DNA from: Strigamia acuminata
Lineage: Eukaryota; Arthropoda; Chilopoda; Geophilomorpha; Linotaeniidae
Reading direction: 5' to 3'
Assembly (NCBI GenBank): GCA_949358305.1
Contig: OX442314.1
Span: 2,483,087-2,547,086 of the forward strand
DNA length: 64,000 nt
Shown: piece after piece, positions 12,173 to 22,670 of the stretch
Layout: every line of letters begins with the position of its first letter
How positions within the stretch are numbered: position 1 is the first letter of the stretch
Program-made: the position numbers and the translations under genes
The notes under the pieces: model-generated
What the model was told of the DNA's origin: nothing
Database searches by the model: none
Seen by the model: only the letters and a program-made list of their open reading frames with translations

Positions 12173-15100
12173 ATGAGCGTGAATTTTTTACCGGTGGAAG
12201 TACAGTCACGTTTGCGGTCAGGAATCGCCATAACTTGCCCTCGTCAGTGCGTGGAAGAGCTGGTGTTGAACGCTTTGGATGCGGGCGCCACTTGCATCGC
12301 GGTCAGAGTCAATCTAAACCTCATGAAAATACAAGTGATCGACAACGGAACTGGAATCGCGCACGACCAACTCGAATTAATCGGCGAAAGGTTGCATCGC
12401 AAGTCCAAAAAAATACTTAAATGAATTTAATATTTTATTTTTTAATTTTTTTTAAGGTACGCGACGAGCAAATGTCATTCGCTGAGCGACTTGGACAAGT
12501 TGGAGTGGTACGGGTACCGCGGCGAGGCGCTGGCCAGCATCCGGGACGTGTCGGGAGTGCTGGAGATCGTTTCCCGCTCGAAAGGCGACGAGAGGACCTT
12601 CTGCAAGATTTTCAACGGCGGCAAACGGCTGCGGACGAACGAATCCGTGACGCGGAGACCGAGCGCCGGCACGACGTGCACCGTGCACAGTTTCCTGCAC
12701 AATCTGCCCGTGCGACGCGAGAACGTGCGCGCGGCGCTCGACTTGGAGGACATCCGCACTCGCGTCGAGAGCATCGCGTTGATTCATCCGCGGGTCAAGT
12801 TCTCGCTGCGCAACGACGCGACGGGCGCCGTGTGCGTGCAGACCGAACGATGCGACAGCGTTTTGGAGAGATTTTCAAATTTGTTCGGCGAAATTCGCAC
12901 GAATCACCTGCAGTCGGTGCGGAAAAGGGTCAAGTGCGTGTCGGTCGAAGGATACGTGTCCACCGAAGGCGCGCACAACAAAAACTTGCAGTTTGTTTAC
13001 GTGAACAGGAGACTCGTTTTGACGACCAGACTGCACAAAATCGTCAATTCGTGTTTTTCAAGACATTTTTCGGCCAGAAATGCGGGCAAAACGGCGCGGA
13101 AATTACACGCGATTTACGTTCTGAACGTGTGGTGTCCGTTGGCCGACTACGACGTGTGTTTCGAGCCGAGTAAAACGCTCGTGGAGTTCGCCGACTGGGA
13201 TTTGGTGACGTTGTGCATCGAGCGAGCGCTAGACGACGTGTGGAGCGAGCCGGAGGAACTGCAACGAGTGGTCGCGGACGAAAAGTGCGACGGAAAAGCC
13301 GAAAAGCGGATCGAAATGCGCGAGCTGAGAAGCGCGCTGACGTCGGTGCCGGCGAAACGGAAGAGGCCGGAGTGCGTGACGCCTCCGAATTGCGTGACGC
13401 CTCCGAATTGCGGGGAAATGGCGCCCGTGCGTGTGCGCAAACTCAAACTGAAGGAACTGGCGGCGCACCTGGTGGTCACTTCGCTCGACGATTACGTGAG
13501 GAAAATGAGCGGGAAAAAACCGATCCGTCGCAAGAAAAGTTTGCAGAAGTTCGTGTACGAGCCGATAAAAGCGACGCCGTGTGCGGAGAAATTCGTGTCG
13601 GAGCCGAAACGAGTGGCGGCGACCGAGGAAGAAATGGCGGACGAGCCGAAACCGGTGTGGACGACCACGCCGCCGTCGACGATTCTGTCGGATTGCCGCG
13701 AACGCGTGAAACGGTTGCGAGACAAAATGGATCGAGCAAAGTCGAGGCAAATCGAGTCACCCGAAAGGGAATTGCAGCCGTCGCCGGTCATTGGTCGGTG
13801 CGACGTGTCGTGCGGAACGTCCGAGAGCAGTTTCTCTGCATTGTTGAAGGAATTCGCGGCGGAAAATGACCCGAACTGCTTCGCCCGGACGGAAAATAGC
13901 GAAGAGAGAGACGAAATCGCGTCCGAGGAGTCACGGAACGTTTACAACGTCCAGAACTGCATCGCTCGGACGGAAAATGGCGAAGAGAGCGACGAAATTG
14001 CGTCCGAGGAGTCACGGAACGTTTACAACGACCGGAATTACATTGCTCGGACGGAAAATGGCGAAGAGAGAGACGAAATCGCGTCCGAACAACAAGAAAA
14101 CGTTTACAACGACCCGAACTGGATCGCTCGGACGGACGGAGCGGCGAATAAAACTGTGTATGTTCACAAAATTACCGGGAATTCGACTTACTCGCCACCG
14201 GCGGCGCCGAACGTCGAAGAGGACGTTGCGGATCGTTGTTCGGAGTTCGCGTCCACGATTTATTTGGGCTCGGCGGCGACGGCGTTTAATTCGCGCGGAT
14301 CGAGCGTGCGCACTACGAAAACGCTGGATAAGTGGCGCGTACGAGAGTCGACGTTGCTGGCCGAACTGCTCGGCGACTTGGACGGCGTTGCACCGCCTTC
14401 GTCGTCGCCCATCGCCGTCTACAACGCGATCCAGCCGTACAAGTTCGCGCGGGAAATGCTCGATGACTGCCAAGTGATCCGACAAGTCGACCGCAAATTC
14501 ATCGCGTGCAAACTGAGCGGCGGGCTCGTCGTTTTGTTCGACCAACACGCCGTGCACGAACGCATCCGACTCGAGCAACTCCAAGCTGAGATTTTAGGCG
14601 AGGACGATTCGGTCAACGTGAAACGCGTTTCGCTCGAGCCGCCGATGGATTTGACGATGCGCGGGGAGGAAATTCGCATCGTCGGCGCGTTTCTGCCGGT
14701 TTTTGCTCAGTGGGGCTTCGAGCTGAGTATTGAGACGGAAGAAAACGTGAGGATACACACGATGCCGCTCGTGCTGGTGGAGCGGAGGTCGGTGCTGCGA
14801 GCTGTGATCGAGACGGTTTTTCAGGACGTGATTGACGAGTTGCGCAGTAGCGGCACGTGCGCCACCGTGCCCAGGTCGTTGGTGCGCATCTTGCACTCGC
14901 TGGCGTGCAAAAGCGCCGTGAAATTCGGCGATTTTTTGGAGAAGTCCGAGTGCGAGCGACTCATCTCGCTGTTGCGCAAGTGTCGGCTGCCGTTCCAGTG
15001 CGCGCACGGTCGGCCGGCCATCGCGCCGTTGTTTGAACTTAATTTGCTGAGTCAATTTGGCAAAATCAAAGTAATTTAGTAATCGATTTCATTGAAATTT

Positions 15101-15215
15101 AAATTTAAATCTAATTTTATATTTTTTAATTTTTAAATTTATTTCTCAGCTGAGAAAGAGACCGAGGCTTTGGAAACTGCAACTACACGACTACACGGCG
15201 AGGGAAGAATTTTAA
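12173..15215 (+). CDS. MLH3: DNA mismatch repair / meiotic endonuclease MLH3, 3 exons (965 aa)
   Basis: Exons are 12173-12390, 12457-15070 and 15150-15215. The N-terminal GHKL ATPase region has ELVLNALDAGA (residues 29-39) and DNGTG (57-61). After the first intron come YATSKCHSLSDLDKL and YGYRGEALASI, the conserved lid region. The C-terminal domain has the endonuclease motif DQHAVHERIRLE (about residues 768-779, DQHA-x2-E-x4-E), then ACKSAVKFGD and QCAHGRP, all diagnostic of MLH3. As part of MutL-gamma with MLH1, this protein nicks DNA in mismatch repair and crossover formation. The central linker carries three imperfect 29-residue repeats (13870-14130) and a duplicated CVTPPN. The first donor, GAAAG/GTTGCA, is weak but restores frame. 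The last exon (LRKRPRLWKLQLHDYT) replaces a TAG that would appear if intron 2 were retained. Confidence 0.93.
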
Positions 15216-15989
15216 TGATAAATTATAAATTGAATCGTAATAAAATGTGTAAATAAAGTGATAGTGGAATAGAAATGACTCGTTCTTACGTGAATGAAAT
15301 GAAATAATGACGTGTGTAGTCCAGACAAGGCAAAAATTGAGAAAAAAAGGCAAAATTTGAAGAAAAAAGGACAAAATTTGGAAAGAAAAAAGACAAATTT
15401 AAAACATTGTAAAAATATAATTTGAAAAACTTAGATAAATGTCGAGCAAAGCTAGAAAAATTGTGAAATCAAAAATACGTTTTGTGATAAAAGCATGTAG
15501 AAATTTGTAGAAATTTGTAGAAATTTGAAGAAATCGCTCGAGATGGTGGCGGTTAATTGCTGGTCTTCTTGGTGGCCTGTACTTTTAGCCCTGCAAAATT
15601 AAATTAAATTAATTACATTTAATTAATTTTTTTATACTGGTAACAGCTAACTTGCAAGCTGCATTCACCCATGGCGAGCGACTATTTCTCTTCCAGCCAT
15701 TGGGGCCGGGTGCAGGTGGCTGGCTTTTGTCGTTCTCCTCGACAGTGGCTTTTCTGGAGCGGCGACTTGGATCTCCAGTATCCAGTGTCTTATCTCCAGT
15801 ATTTCAGGACGGCAGCCATTAGAGTTGTTCTTGTAGTTTTTGACATGCCCAAATGGATGTTTCTTCTGCTTCTCACATATTTGAATAATATGGCATCAGT
15901 GATGAAGTCGTGGTTCAAAATATGATGAAATTCGCTGGAAAAATTTAAGATATCCTTCACGAGACAAGCTGGGAAAAAAAAATATTATA
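15216..15989 (+). other. MLH3 3' flank and unassigned intergenic sequence
   Basis: Candidate polyadenylation signals (AATAAA) lie at 15239 and 15254. Beyond about 15300 the sequence is A-rich with repeated GGCAAAATTTG and GTAGAAATTT words. No gene is seen. Confidence 0.5.
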
Positions 15990-15990
15990 T

Positions 15991-16251
15991 ACCGTATTTT
16001 ACCAAATAAGAGCCGCGGCTCTTATTCAAAACTGCCACTTTGAGCTGCGGCTTTAATTCGGGGGCAGCTCCAATTCGGAGGCGGCTCTTATTTTAAATAG
16101 TGGCCAATATCTTACTATTACATTCATTGAACGTATATAGCCGCGGCTACTACTCGAGGGCGGCTCTTATATCAAGTCGCCTATCTTGGCCGCGGCTACT
16201 ATTCGAGGGCGGCTACAATTCGAGAGCGACTCTTATTCGGTAAAATACAGT
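15991..16251. mobile_element. Non-autonomous TIR element (MITE), about 260 bp
   Basis: Terminal inverted repeats of about 23 bp pair ACCGTATTTTACCAAATAAG at the left with its near complement at 16228-16251. The interior is made of inverted GAGCCGCGGCTC and GGGCGGCTCTTAT words. TA flanks the ends, consistent with a Tc1/mariner-type MITE. A fragment of the same family lies at 38266-38335. Confidence 0.75.
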
Positions 16252-17088
16252 ACATGCAGTAATTGGTGCACAGCGTTGCCAGCGTCCAGGACTGCCAGCG
16301 TTTTAAGTTGTAGCCTTTCTAAAATTTTTTTTTTTGCCAGCGTTCTCCTTTTTAGCGTTGTAAATATTTAATTAAAAAGTGATTATATTCTATCCCATTG
16401 TAGCTTTTTATTTGCCAGTGTTGCTGGTGCCAGCATTTCTAGTGCCAGCGTTTTTTAAAATTATATTAATATTATTAATATTATATTTAAAAATTATATT
16501 AATAAAAGAACGCGGAATCAGAAGAAGCTGGCACACACATATATATATACAGGGTGGAAGAAAAGTCTGTTCCCCTCAAATATCTCCTTAGCAATTGCAT
16601 CTAGGCCAACTTTGATGAAGCGATCATATAGGAAGGTGGGTGAGAGCAATCCAATGATGTCATCAAATTTGACCTTGAAGGCCATTTTCAAGGTCATTCA
16701 CTTGCTAACTTCTAAATCAATCAGGTTAGAGCAAAATTTCCAATTACAAAGTTGTAGAGCACCATCAAAATTAGTACTATCCAACATATCTTAGTCATCT
16801 TAAGTTAAATATTTTCTTTTTAAAAAGCAGACAAATCAGAAAAAAAATCAGCAAAGTTAAATTTTTTATTTTTGTGATAAAATAATTATTGAGGCATAAA
16901 AAAAAGGCAGTGGTTTTTCTTGTTTACTTGCGTAATAATGCACATTTGAATACGTTTATTCAAGTAATTCATTATTTTTGTAGTAGAAATTAAGTTTTGT
17001 CACAATAGCTGGCTTTATTTTAGCTGATTTATTTTCATTTTAAAACGAAAACATTTAACTTAAGCTGACTTAGATAAATTGGATAGTA

Positions 17089-17274
17089 CAGTGTAGGCTG
17101 CGTAGCCCGGACATAGGACGGGACCCAGAAACTTGTCCGGTCTAGGGAATGTCCGGATGAGAGAGGAGATTTAATATTGCTGGGTATTGGGTGGGACCAA
17201 ATCAGGCCCTCCAAACTGTCCGGACCACACAGCTGTCCGGTCGGTGCTATGTCCGGGCTATGCAGCCTATTGTG
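17089..17274. mobile_element. CAGTGTAGGCTGC-ended MITE, first copy
   Basis: This 186-bp element has TIRs reading CAGTGTAGGCTGCGTAGCCC at the left and the complement of CTATGCAGCCTATTGTG at the right. Internal words such as TTTAATATTGCTGGGT recur in a second copy at 43251-43410. Confidence 0.7.
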
Positions 17275-17395
17275 TTCTTTGGATTGATGAATACTTGGAA
17301 GTTGGAATAATGTGTAAGTTGGTTAAAAAGCAGCCATGTTGTACAGTGGAATTAACATAAGTGATTTATTACAAGTTTTTACATAGGGGGCGCTG

Positions 17396-17453
17396 GTGAT
17401 TGTACCAGCGTCATAATTTAACAAGCAAATTAGCATGGAGTTCGGACACTCCA
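17396..17453. repeat. 58-bp direct repeat flanking the Gag-protease ORF, left copy
   Basis: This block is identical to 19446-19503. It lies about 120 bp beyond the ORF stop. The partner covers the start codon and first codons of the ORF. Confidence 0.9.
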
Positions 17454-17572
17454 GTATCCCCTTAATTGATAACCAATCGGGGGAGCAATTCACATAACTG
17501 AATATGAAATATTAAATTAACATGTAATTATCGAATAAAATGAAATGCATTGTTAAAGTTTAAACTGACTCA

Positions 17573-19504
17573 TTATTTCGATGGAAAACCATAAAATTTG
17601 GTTGGTTTCTTGGTGCGAACAGGCGGAGTACTGCGGACGGGATTCGGAGGCGGTCCAGGCTGTGACACAGGGGCAACAGGCGGCGGAGAAGGCAGCGGCG
17701 GTGTCGACAGTTTTGCAGGTGAGGTTGCAGTTACAGGTTGCAGTGTTGAAGTTACCGCTGGAGAAACTGGTTGAGCAAATGTTGGGGAAGCAATTGCACT
17801 CTGAGGGCTCACAAACGGACCAATGTGCCAATCATCCCCCTTAATTGGAAGTGGCGTTCCAATTGATAAATGTTTTTGCAATTGGTCAATGTGTTGTGAC
17901 CAAATGACGGCGGAAGTCTTGCGAAACGAACGAAATGAGACCAAGAATTGGTCCACGGAATCTGCCAAAGAGAGTTGAAATTTCGTTAATTTCTCCATTT
18001 CGTCGTGGAAAAAGTTGCAATGCTGCAACAATAACGTGTGGAGCGTGTCGAGCGCGTCAGTGCTTGCCAAGCAGTTCGTGGAAGCCAGCGCCGTCGCTGC
18101 AGCAGCAACAATCAAGTTTGGAGTAGATTCGTTCGGCGGGGAAGCTTCTACATCCAGTCTGGGGGCGGTGAATTCAGCGGTCGTGCTTTTTGAAGGTTGA
18201 GTGCGCTTTCGGGCGGCGCGTTTGCGTGCGGACTTTGAGGTGGTCATGGCGGTGGTCGAATTCACGACAGCACCCAACGAAATACCAGCAAGGGACAACA
18301 AACTGAAGGCGTCCAGCCAATTGCGACCCAACACTGGAACTGACCCAGTCGCAGCAACACAGAGCGGTAGGACGTATTTGCGGCGATCGTGCTGCACTGG
18401 CACGTGGCAAACTCCGTCCATCGGCAGGACGTGTCCGTCGTAAGTGGACATCTGCGAATTGAGCGGCTGCAACTGAAATCGAGAAAAATTTTGATTATAC
18501 ATCTCGCGATTGATGGTTGTCGCTTCAGCGCCCGTGTCGATCTGCATGAGCAGCAATGTGTCCGCTACTCGCATTTCCCGAACCAACGGTTTGGTCGGTT
18601 TGATGCTGATCGAATTCATCGCTTTTCCGGCCTGTCGAGGTGTCGTACGAATCGAATAGAAGGTGAGCTTCCGAGGCTCTGCAAATACAGCGTGGTGGGG
18701 AGCAGTTGCAGCGGTTGACATGCAGGCCGATTGTGTGTGCCCGACGAGGCCACAGCCCTGGCACTTGGCGCGACGATGTTCGCAATCGTCTCTGCGGTGG
18801 CCAGTCTGTCCGCACGATCTGCATTTCCCGTCGACATGACGTGGCTGGTGACCGGTGCCGTTGCACAATTTGCACTTGGTGTTGTCGTGCTGTTGTGGTG
18901 GCTGGTCTTGTTGTTGATCGGTGGTGCCCGTCGGGGAGCGTTTTCCACCCTCGTTTGAGTTCGCATGCGATCGAGAAGAGTTTCCCGACTTCTGCAGCTG
19001 GTGAACGGATTGTTGCGCATCTACAAAGCTGGACACGTCGGCTCCGGCGATTTCGGCGGAGGTAGCGGCCTCGAGAGCTATCGCAAAGGTGAGGTCCTTC
19101 TGCATATACAGCGTCTCTTGAACTTGCCGCATGTTCAAACCGATCACGAACTGGTTCCGCATCTCGTCGTCTTGTGCAGCATCGAAGTCGCAATATTTCG
19201 TGAGAGAATGTAGAGCGGCCGCAAAATCGCTTACGGACTCGCCTTGGTTGCGCTTCCGAGCTCGAAAACGGACGATTTCACCTTGCTTGACCGGTCTAGG
19301 CTTTTGGTTTTTGATCATCAAGTCCGTCAGCTGTTTAAACGTCAACTCTGTTGGTTTCTTTGGTCGAGCGAGATCCACGAACTTGGCGAATGTCGCCATC
19401 CCCACGCAAGCCAAAAGCGTATTGACTTTTTCTGCGTCTGCGTCTGTGATTGTACCAGCGTCATAATTTAACAAGCAAATTAGCATGGAGTTCGGACACT
19501 CCAC
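17573..19504 (-). CDS. Retrotransposon Gag-like polyprotein with zinc knuckles and aspartic protease domain (643 aa)
   Basis: One open frame runs from the ATG at 19504 to the stop at 17573. The N-terminal third looks like a Gag capsid region (RARKRNQGESVSDFAAAL, FVIGLNMRQVQETL). Two CCHC knuckles follow (CRSCGQTGHRRDDC and CQGCGLVGHTQSAC). After them come a retropepsin-like site, QIDTGAEATTI, and a later GRNWLD. The C-terminus is Pro/Ser-rich. No reverse transcriptase, RNase H or integrase follows, so this is a Gag-PR remnant, a non-autonomous element or a captured ORF. It lies between the arms of the long-TIR element. The first 19 codons plus upstream bases (19446-19503) are repeated exactly at 17396-17453. 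Confidence 0.8.
   Translation of the reverse strand: MECPNSMLICLLNYDAGTITDADAEKVNTLLACVGMATFAKFVDLARPKKPTELTFKQLTDLMIKNQKPRPVKQGEIVRFRARKRNQGESVSDFAAALHSLTKYCDFDAAQDDEMRNQFVIGLNMRQVQETLYMQKDLTFAIALEAATSAEIAGADVSSFVDAQQSVHQLQKSGNSSRSHANSNEGGKRSPTGTTDQQQDQPPQQHDNTKCKLCNGTGHQPRHVDGKCRSCGQTGHRRDDCEHRRAKCQGCGLVGHTQSACMSTAATAPHHAVFAEPRKLTFYSIRTTPRQAGKAMNSISIKPTKPLVREMRVADTLLLMQIDTGAEATTINREMYNQNFSRFQLQPLNSQMSTYDGHVLPMDGVCHVPVQHDRRKYVLPLCVAATGSVPVLGRNWLDAFSLLSLAGISLGAVVNSTTAMTTSKSARKRAARKRTQPSKSTTAEFTAPRLDVEASPPNESTPNLIVAAAATALASTNCLASTDALDTLHTLLLQHCNFFHDEMEKLTKFQLSLADSVDQFLVSFRSFRKTSAVIWSQHIDQLQKHLSIGTPLPIKGDDWHIGPFVSPQSAIASPTFAQPVSPAVTSTLQPVTATSPAKLSTPPLPSPPPVAPVSQPGPPPNPVRSTPPVRTKKPTKFYGFPSK
19446..19503. 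repeat. 58-bp direct repeat flanking the Gag-protease ORF, right copy
   Basis: Identical to 17396-17453. On the minus strand it encodes the N-terminal MECPNSMLICLLNYD segment of the Gag-like ORF. Confidence 0.9.
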
Positions 19505-19757
19505 AGCCTACCTACACTGTACTAATTTGATGGTGCTCTACAACTTTGTGATTGGAAATTTTGCTCTAACCTGATTGGTTTAGAAGTTAGCAAGTGATTG
19601 ATCTTGAAAATGGCCTTCAAGGTCAAATTCGATGACATCATTGGATTGCTCTTACCCAACTTCCTATACGATCGCTTCATCAAAGTTGGCCTAGATGCAA
19701 TTGCTCAGGATATATTTGGAGGGAACAGACTTTTCTTCCACCCTGTATACATATATA

Positions 19758-20512
19758 CAGGGTGAACAAAAAGTCTGGTTCCCTACTAAATATTTCTGAA
19801 AGTGCTGACAATGCATCTAATTCAATGATGGCAAAGTATTAAAGTTGGGTGGGGCAATCTTTTGGTGACCCGAAATTTGACCTTGGGATGTTCCTTCAAG
19901 GTCATTTGAAAATTATCTCGGAAACCGTTAGAGATAGACAAAAATTTCCAATCGTAAACTTGTAGAGCAACATTTGTTTAGTCCAAAAATGACTAATTCT
20001 CAAATCTTTTGTACTAAAAAATTTTAAGAAAAATGCAATTGAAAAAGTAGACACAAGTCAAAAAATAACATGACCAAAATTGAAAAAGTGCCAAAAACGT
20101 GCTGATTAGACGTAAAATGACCCAAAAAATCGATTCCCCTGGTTGGAATTTGCATATCTGGCACCGTTGCAGAGATATGGGTAGAAAACTAAATTTTTTA
20201 TGACTTTTTCTTTTCAAAACTACTTTTTCAATTGCGATTTTCTTACAATTTTTTAGAACAAAAGATTTGAGAATTAGTCATTTTTAGACTAAACAAATGT
20301 TGCTCTACAAGTTTACAATTGGAAATTTTTGTCTATCTCTAACGGTTTCCGAGATAATTTTCAAATGACCTTGAAGGAACATGCCAAGGTCAAATTTCGG
20401 GTCACCAAAAGATTGCCCCACCCAACTTTAATACTTTGCCATCATTGAATTAGATGCATTGTCAGCACTTTCAGAAATATTTAGTAGGGAACCAGACTTT
20501 TTGTTCACCCTG
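19758..20512. mobile_element. Fold-back (long inverted repeat) element, 755 bp
   Basis: The ends CAGGGTGAACAAAAAGTCTG and GTTCACCCTG are flanked by (TA)n. The two halves are nearly perfect inverted copies of each other over roughly 270 bp, with a loop of about 200 bp. The terminal sequence is related to the neighbouring element at 16550-19745, from which it is separated by only 12 bp of AT repeat. No coding capacity is seen. Confidence 0.85.
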
Positions 20513-20954
20513 TATATATATATATAATATATAATATAAATAATAATAATAGATATAATATTTTTTCAAACCTTTTGAATTTTTAGTCTTGAAAGAGTAA
20601 TTGGACATGACAGATGCCAATTCCAATTTAATTGGACGTGAGAGACTTAAGGTGAAGGTTTTAACTTTTCTTTTTTCAGATGTGTTGGTCCTAACTCATA
20701 GGCCGGCCTTCAGAAATACACAGAAGCATATTGTTAACAATACATGTTATCATGGCAACACTTTAATAGTATACTAGTAAAAACCAATAATGTAAACTCA
20801 TATTAATTGTTACATCCAAAATACATTACATATTAAATAGAAGATAAACCATCTAAAATGTAGCAAAGTCAATACAATGATGGAAAATCGATCAGGAAGA
20901 CATCTCAAATCCGCAACCGCTGGTACCATAATTTTTCAATTGTTTTTTGTTTCT

Positions 20955-22028
20955 TTTAGGGTCATTGACAACGTTCAACAAGCGACAGTGGATCATCTTC
21001 GACAGCGACGTGGACCCCGAGTGGGTGGAGAACCTGAACAGCGTGCTGGACGACAACAAACTGGTGACGCTGCCGAACGGCGAGCGACTCAGCCTCCCGC
21101 CCGACGTGCGCATTATGTTCGAAGTGCAAGGCTTGCTCTACCCAACCCTGGCCACCGTGAGCCGGTGCGGCATGCAGGGGCGGATCTACATAGGGGCTAA
21201 TGGGGCTTGAGCCCCGGGCCCCCGAAGTCTAGAGGGCCCCCAAAACGCAGGGCCATGTACTAAAAAAAAAAAAAAAAAAAAAAAGGTTGCTAAAAAACAA
21301 AAAAGATGAAAGGTCGCTATTAAAAATTTCGATAAAGGGGCCCCGAAAAAACCTCAAGCCCCGGGCCCCCGAAAAGCTAGATCCGCCCCTGGCGGCATGG
21401 TGTGGTTCAGCGAAGACGTGCTGTCCACCGAGATGATCTTCGACTTGCTCACCATCGACGAACAAATCGACATCGACGTCCGATCTATAAAGACTTGCGC
21501 GTACGGCGCCGCCACGTTCGCGGACATCTTCAACAAGATACAGAAGGCCGTGGACGAGCTCAGCCTGCATCAGTATTCGAACCTCCACGTCTGGGCGGGC
21601 AAACTGGACGAAGAGGTGGACAGGAAACTTGCGTCGCGCCTCCAAGCAAGAATCTAAGCGTGAACGCAGTGCTTGGAGGGCCGAGGCGGCGGCAGAGGCG
21701 ACTGCGGAGGCGGGCCGAGCACGGGAACCCGCAGATAGCGGCGCTGGTGCATGAAGTGCGCATCACGAACCAGATGATGTACTTGCACCCGAGCATCGAG
21801 GAGGCGCGCTACAATATAGTGCAGCAGCTGTTTGGATGGGAGGCGGTGGTTTTGGCGCTCGCGCGCATTCAGAGCACGCGCTACCAGGTCGAGCTTGATA
21901 AGTTGACGAGGGAGACGTACAAGAACTTGCTGAGCAAGCTGCCGGATGGGATTGAAGAGCGGATGGAGAGGATGAAGAGTTATGTAGACGAGTGGCTCAC
22001 GTATCATGCGTTGTGGGATTTGCTTTGA
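20955..22028 (+). pseudogene. Rearranged cytoplasmic dynein heavy-chain pseudogene
   Basis: Two blocks of dynein heavy-chain sequence are joined in the wrong order. Block 1 (20960-21460) is from the AAA+ motor: [31 protein letters not shown], then VWFSEDVLSTEMIFD. Block 2 (21480-22028) is from the N-terminal stem: KAVDEL, YSNLHVW, HEVRITNQMMYL, RIQSTRYQVEL, WLTYHALWDL. In the intact family the stem precedes the motor by well over a thousand residues. The copy starts just after a TTTCTTTTAG acceptor-like site. VIDNV and NKRQW sit in different frames, consistent with a small deletion; a frameshift and stop (RLQARI*) split block 2; and a hAT-like insert breaks SRCGM/VWF. It cannot encode a motor. 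Confidence 0.88.
21175..21391. mobile_element. hAT-type MITE inserted in the dynein pseudogene (217 bp)
   Basis: The termini CAGGGGCGGATC and GATCCGCCCCTG are inverted repeats. The element is flanked on both sides by a perfect 8-bp target duplication GCGGCATG (21167-21174 and 21392-21399), diagnostic of hAT transposition. Removing it restores the SRCGM-VWFSEDVL frame of the dynein block. Confidence 0.93.
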
Positions 22029-22124
22029 TCAGACAGCGCTTTTTCATTTTACAGTCCTGACTCACGCAATAGAAGATCAAAACGAAATAAGCATTTAAGT
22101 TTAATATTGTGACTGCAATATGGT

Positions 22125-22670
22125 CTTACCCGCCATGGTATTGGGATTTATTACAGCGAGAGGGATGCATACATCATGTAATAACAAGACAGGGACTCAG
22201 ATTGTTGGGTTTTGGCCTTTAATTGTTGTCTAGGGGTTGGGTCACCTATCTTACTGTGTGGCTGTGCTGTTAGGTACGCTACACCGGCGTTCGACCCGTC
22301 ACACACAGAACCTAAGTCCCATGGGTGACGTGGTCGGTCTCGTCAGACGAACATTCTGCCGTACTTACCCGTACGACCCATGAAGCCGCTCATGGAGGCT
22401 GCAGCAGGCACATCTTCCTGCTACTGAGCGTCACAATGGTGAATGGTGAGAGGAGCAAAGTCAGCAGTTGTCTCTGCTGGTGCTCGGACCGTGGCAGCTC
22501 ACCCTGACACGTCTTCATCCTCGGCTCTCTCAGCAACGTCTCTCTCATCACACCACTCAGCTCCCTCCTCCCCTGCTAGGCCGGTCCACTCCTCCATGAG
22601 GGGGACGGCTTGGGGCCACCAGGCGGTGTGTGGAGTGACGTAGGCCACTAGGGTGGCCAAACGGTCACAA
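22125..22670 (+). repeat. Dispersed repeat family, copy 1
   Basis: This roughly 540-bp block is related to 26745-27235 and, inverted, to 36590-36960. Shared landmarks in order are CCATGGTATTGGG-like, AGACAGGGACTC, TTTGGCCTTTAATTGTTG and a 3' part with GGCCAAACGGTCAC or GGCCAAGTGGTCAC. No open frame of note is seen. It resembles a degraded retroposon, but I cannot name the family. Confidence 0.6.

Larger units (their letters stand above)
16550..19745. mobile_element. Long-TIR fold-back element interrupted by nested insertions
   Basis: The ends are CAGGGTGGAAGAAAAGTCTG and its complement, inside (AT)n flanks. The inverted arms match over about 240 bp (16550-16789 versus 19510-19745). A second inverted pair (16772-16830 versus 17035-17093) forms an inner hairpin. 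Between the arms lie a small MITE (17089-17274) and a Gag-protease ORF. The structure is a non-autonomous long-TIR transposon with TA-like target preference that later took insertions. Confidence 0.75.

Noticed and set aside
12421-14477. Alternative-frame ORFs over MLH3, both strands, up to 250 codons
   Set aside because: They are shadows of the GC-rich MLH3 exon; only the main frame has the ATPase and endonuclease motifs.
15671-15925. 84-codon plus-strand ORF after MLH3
   Set aside because: No homology is recognised, no splice or promoter context, and it lies in sequence rich in repeat words.
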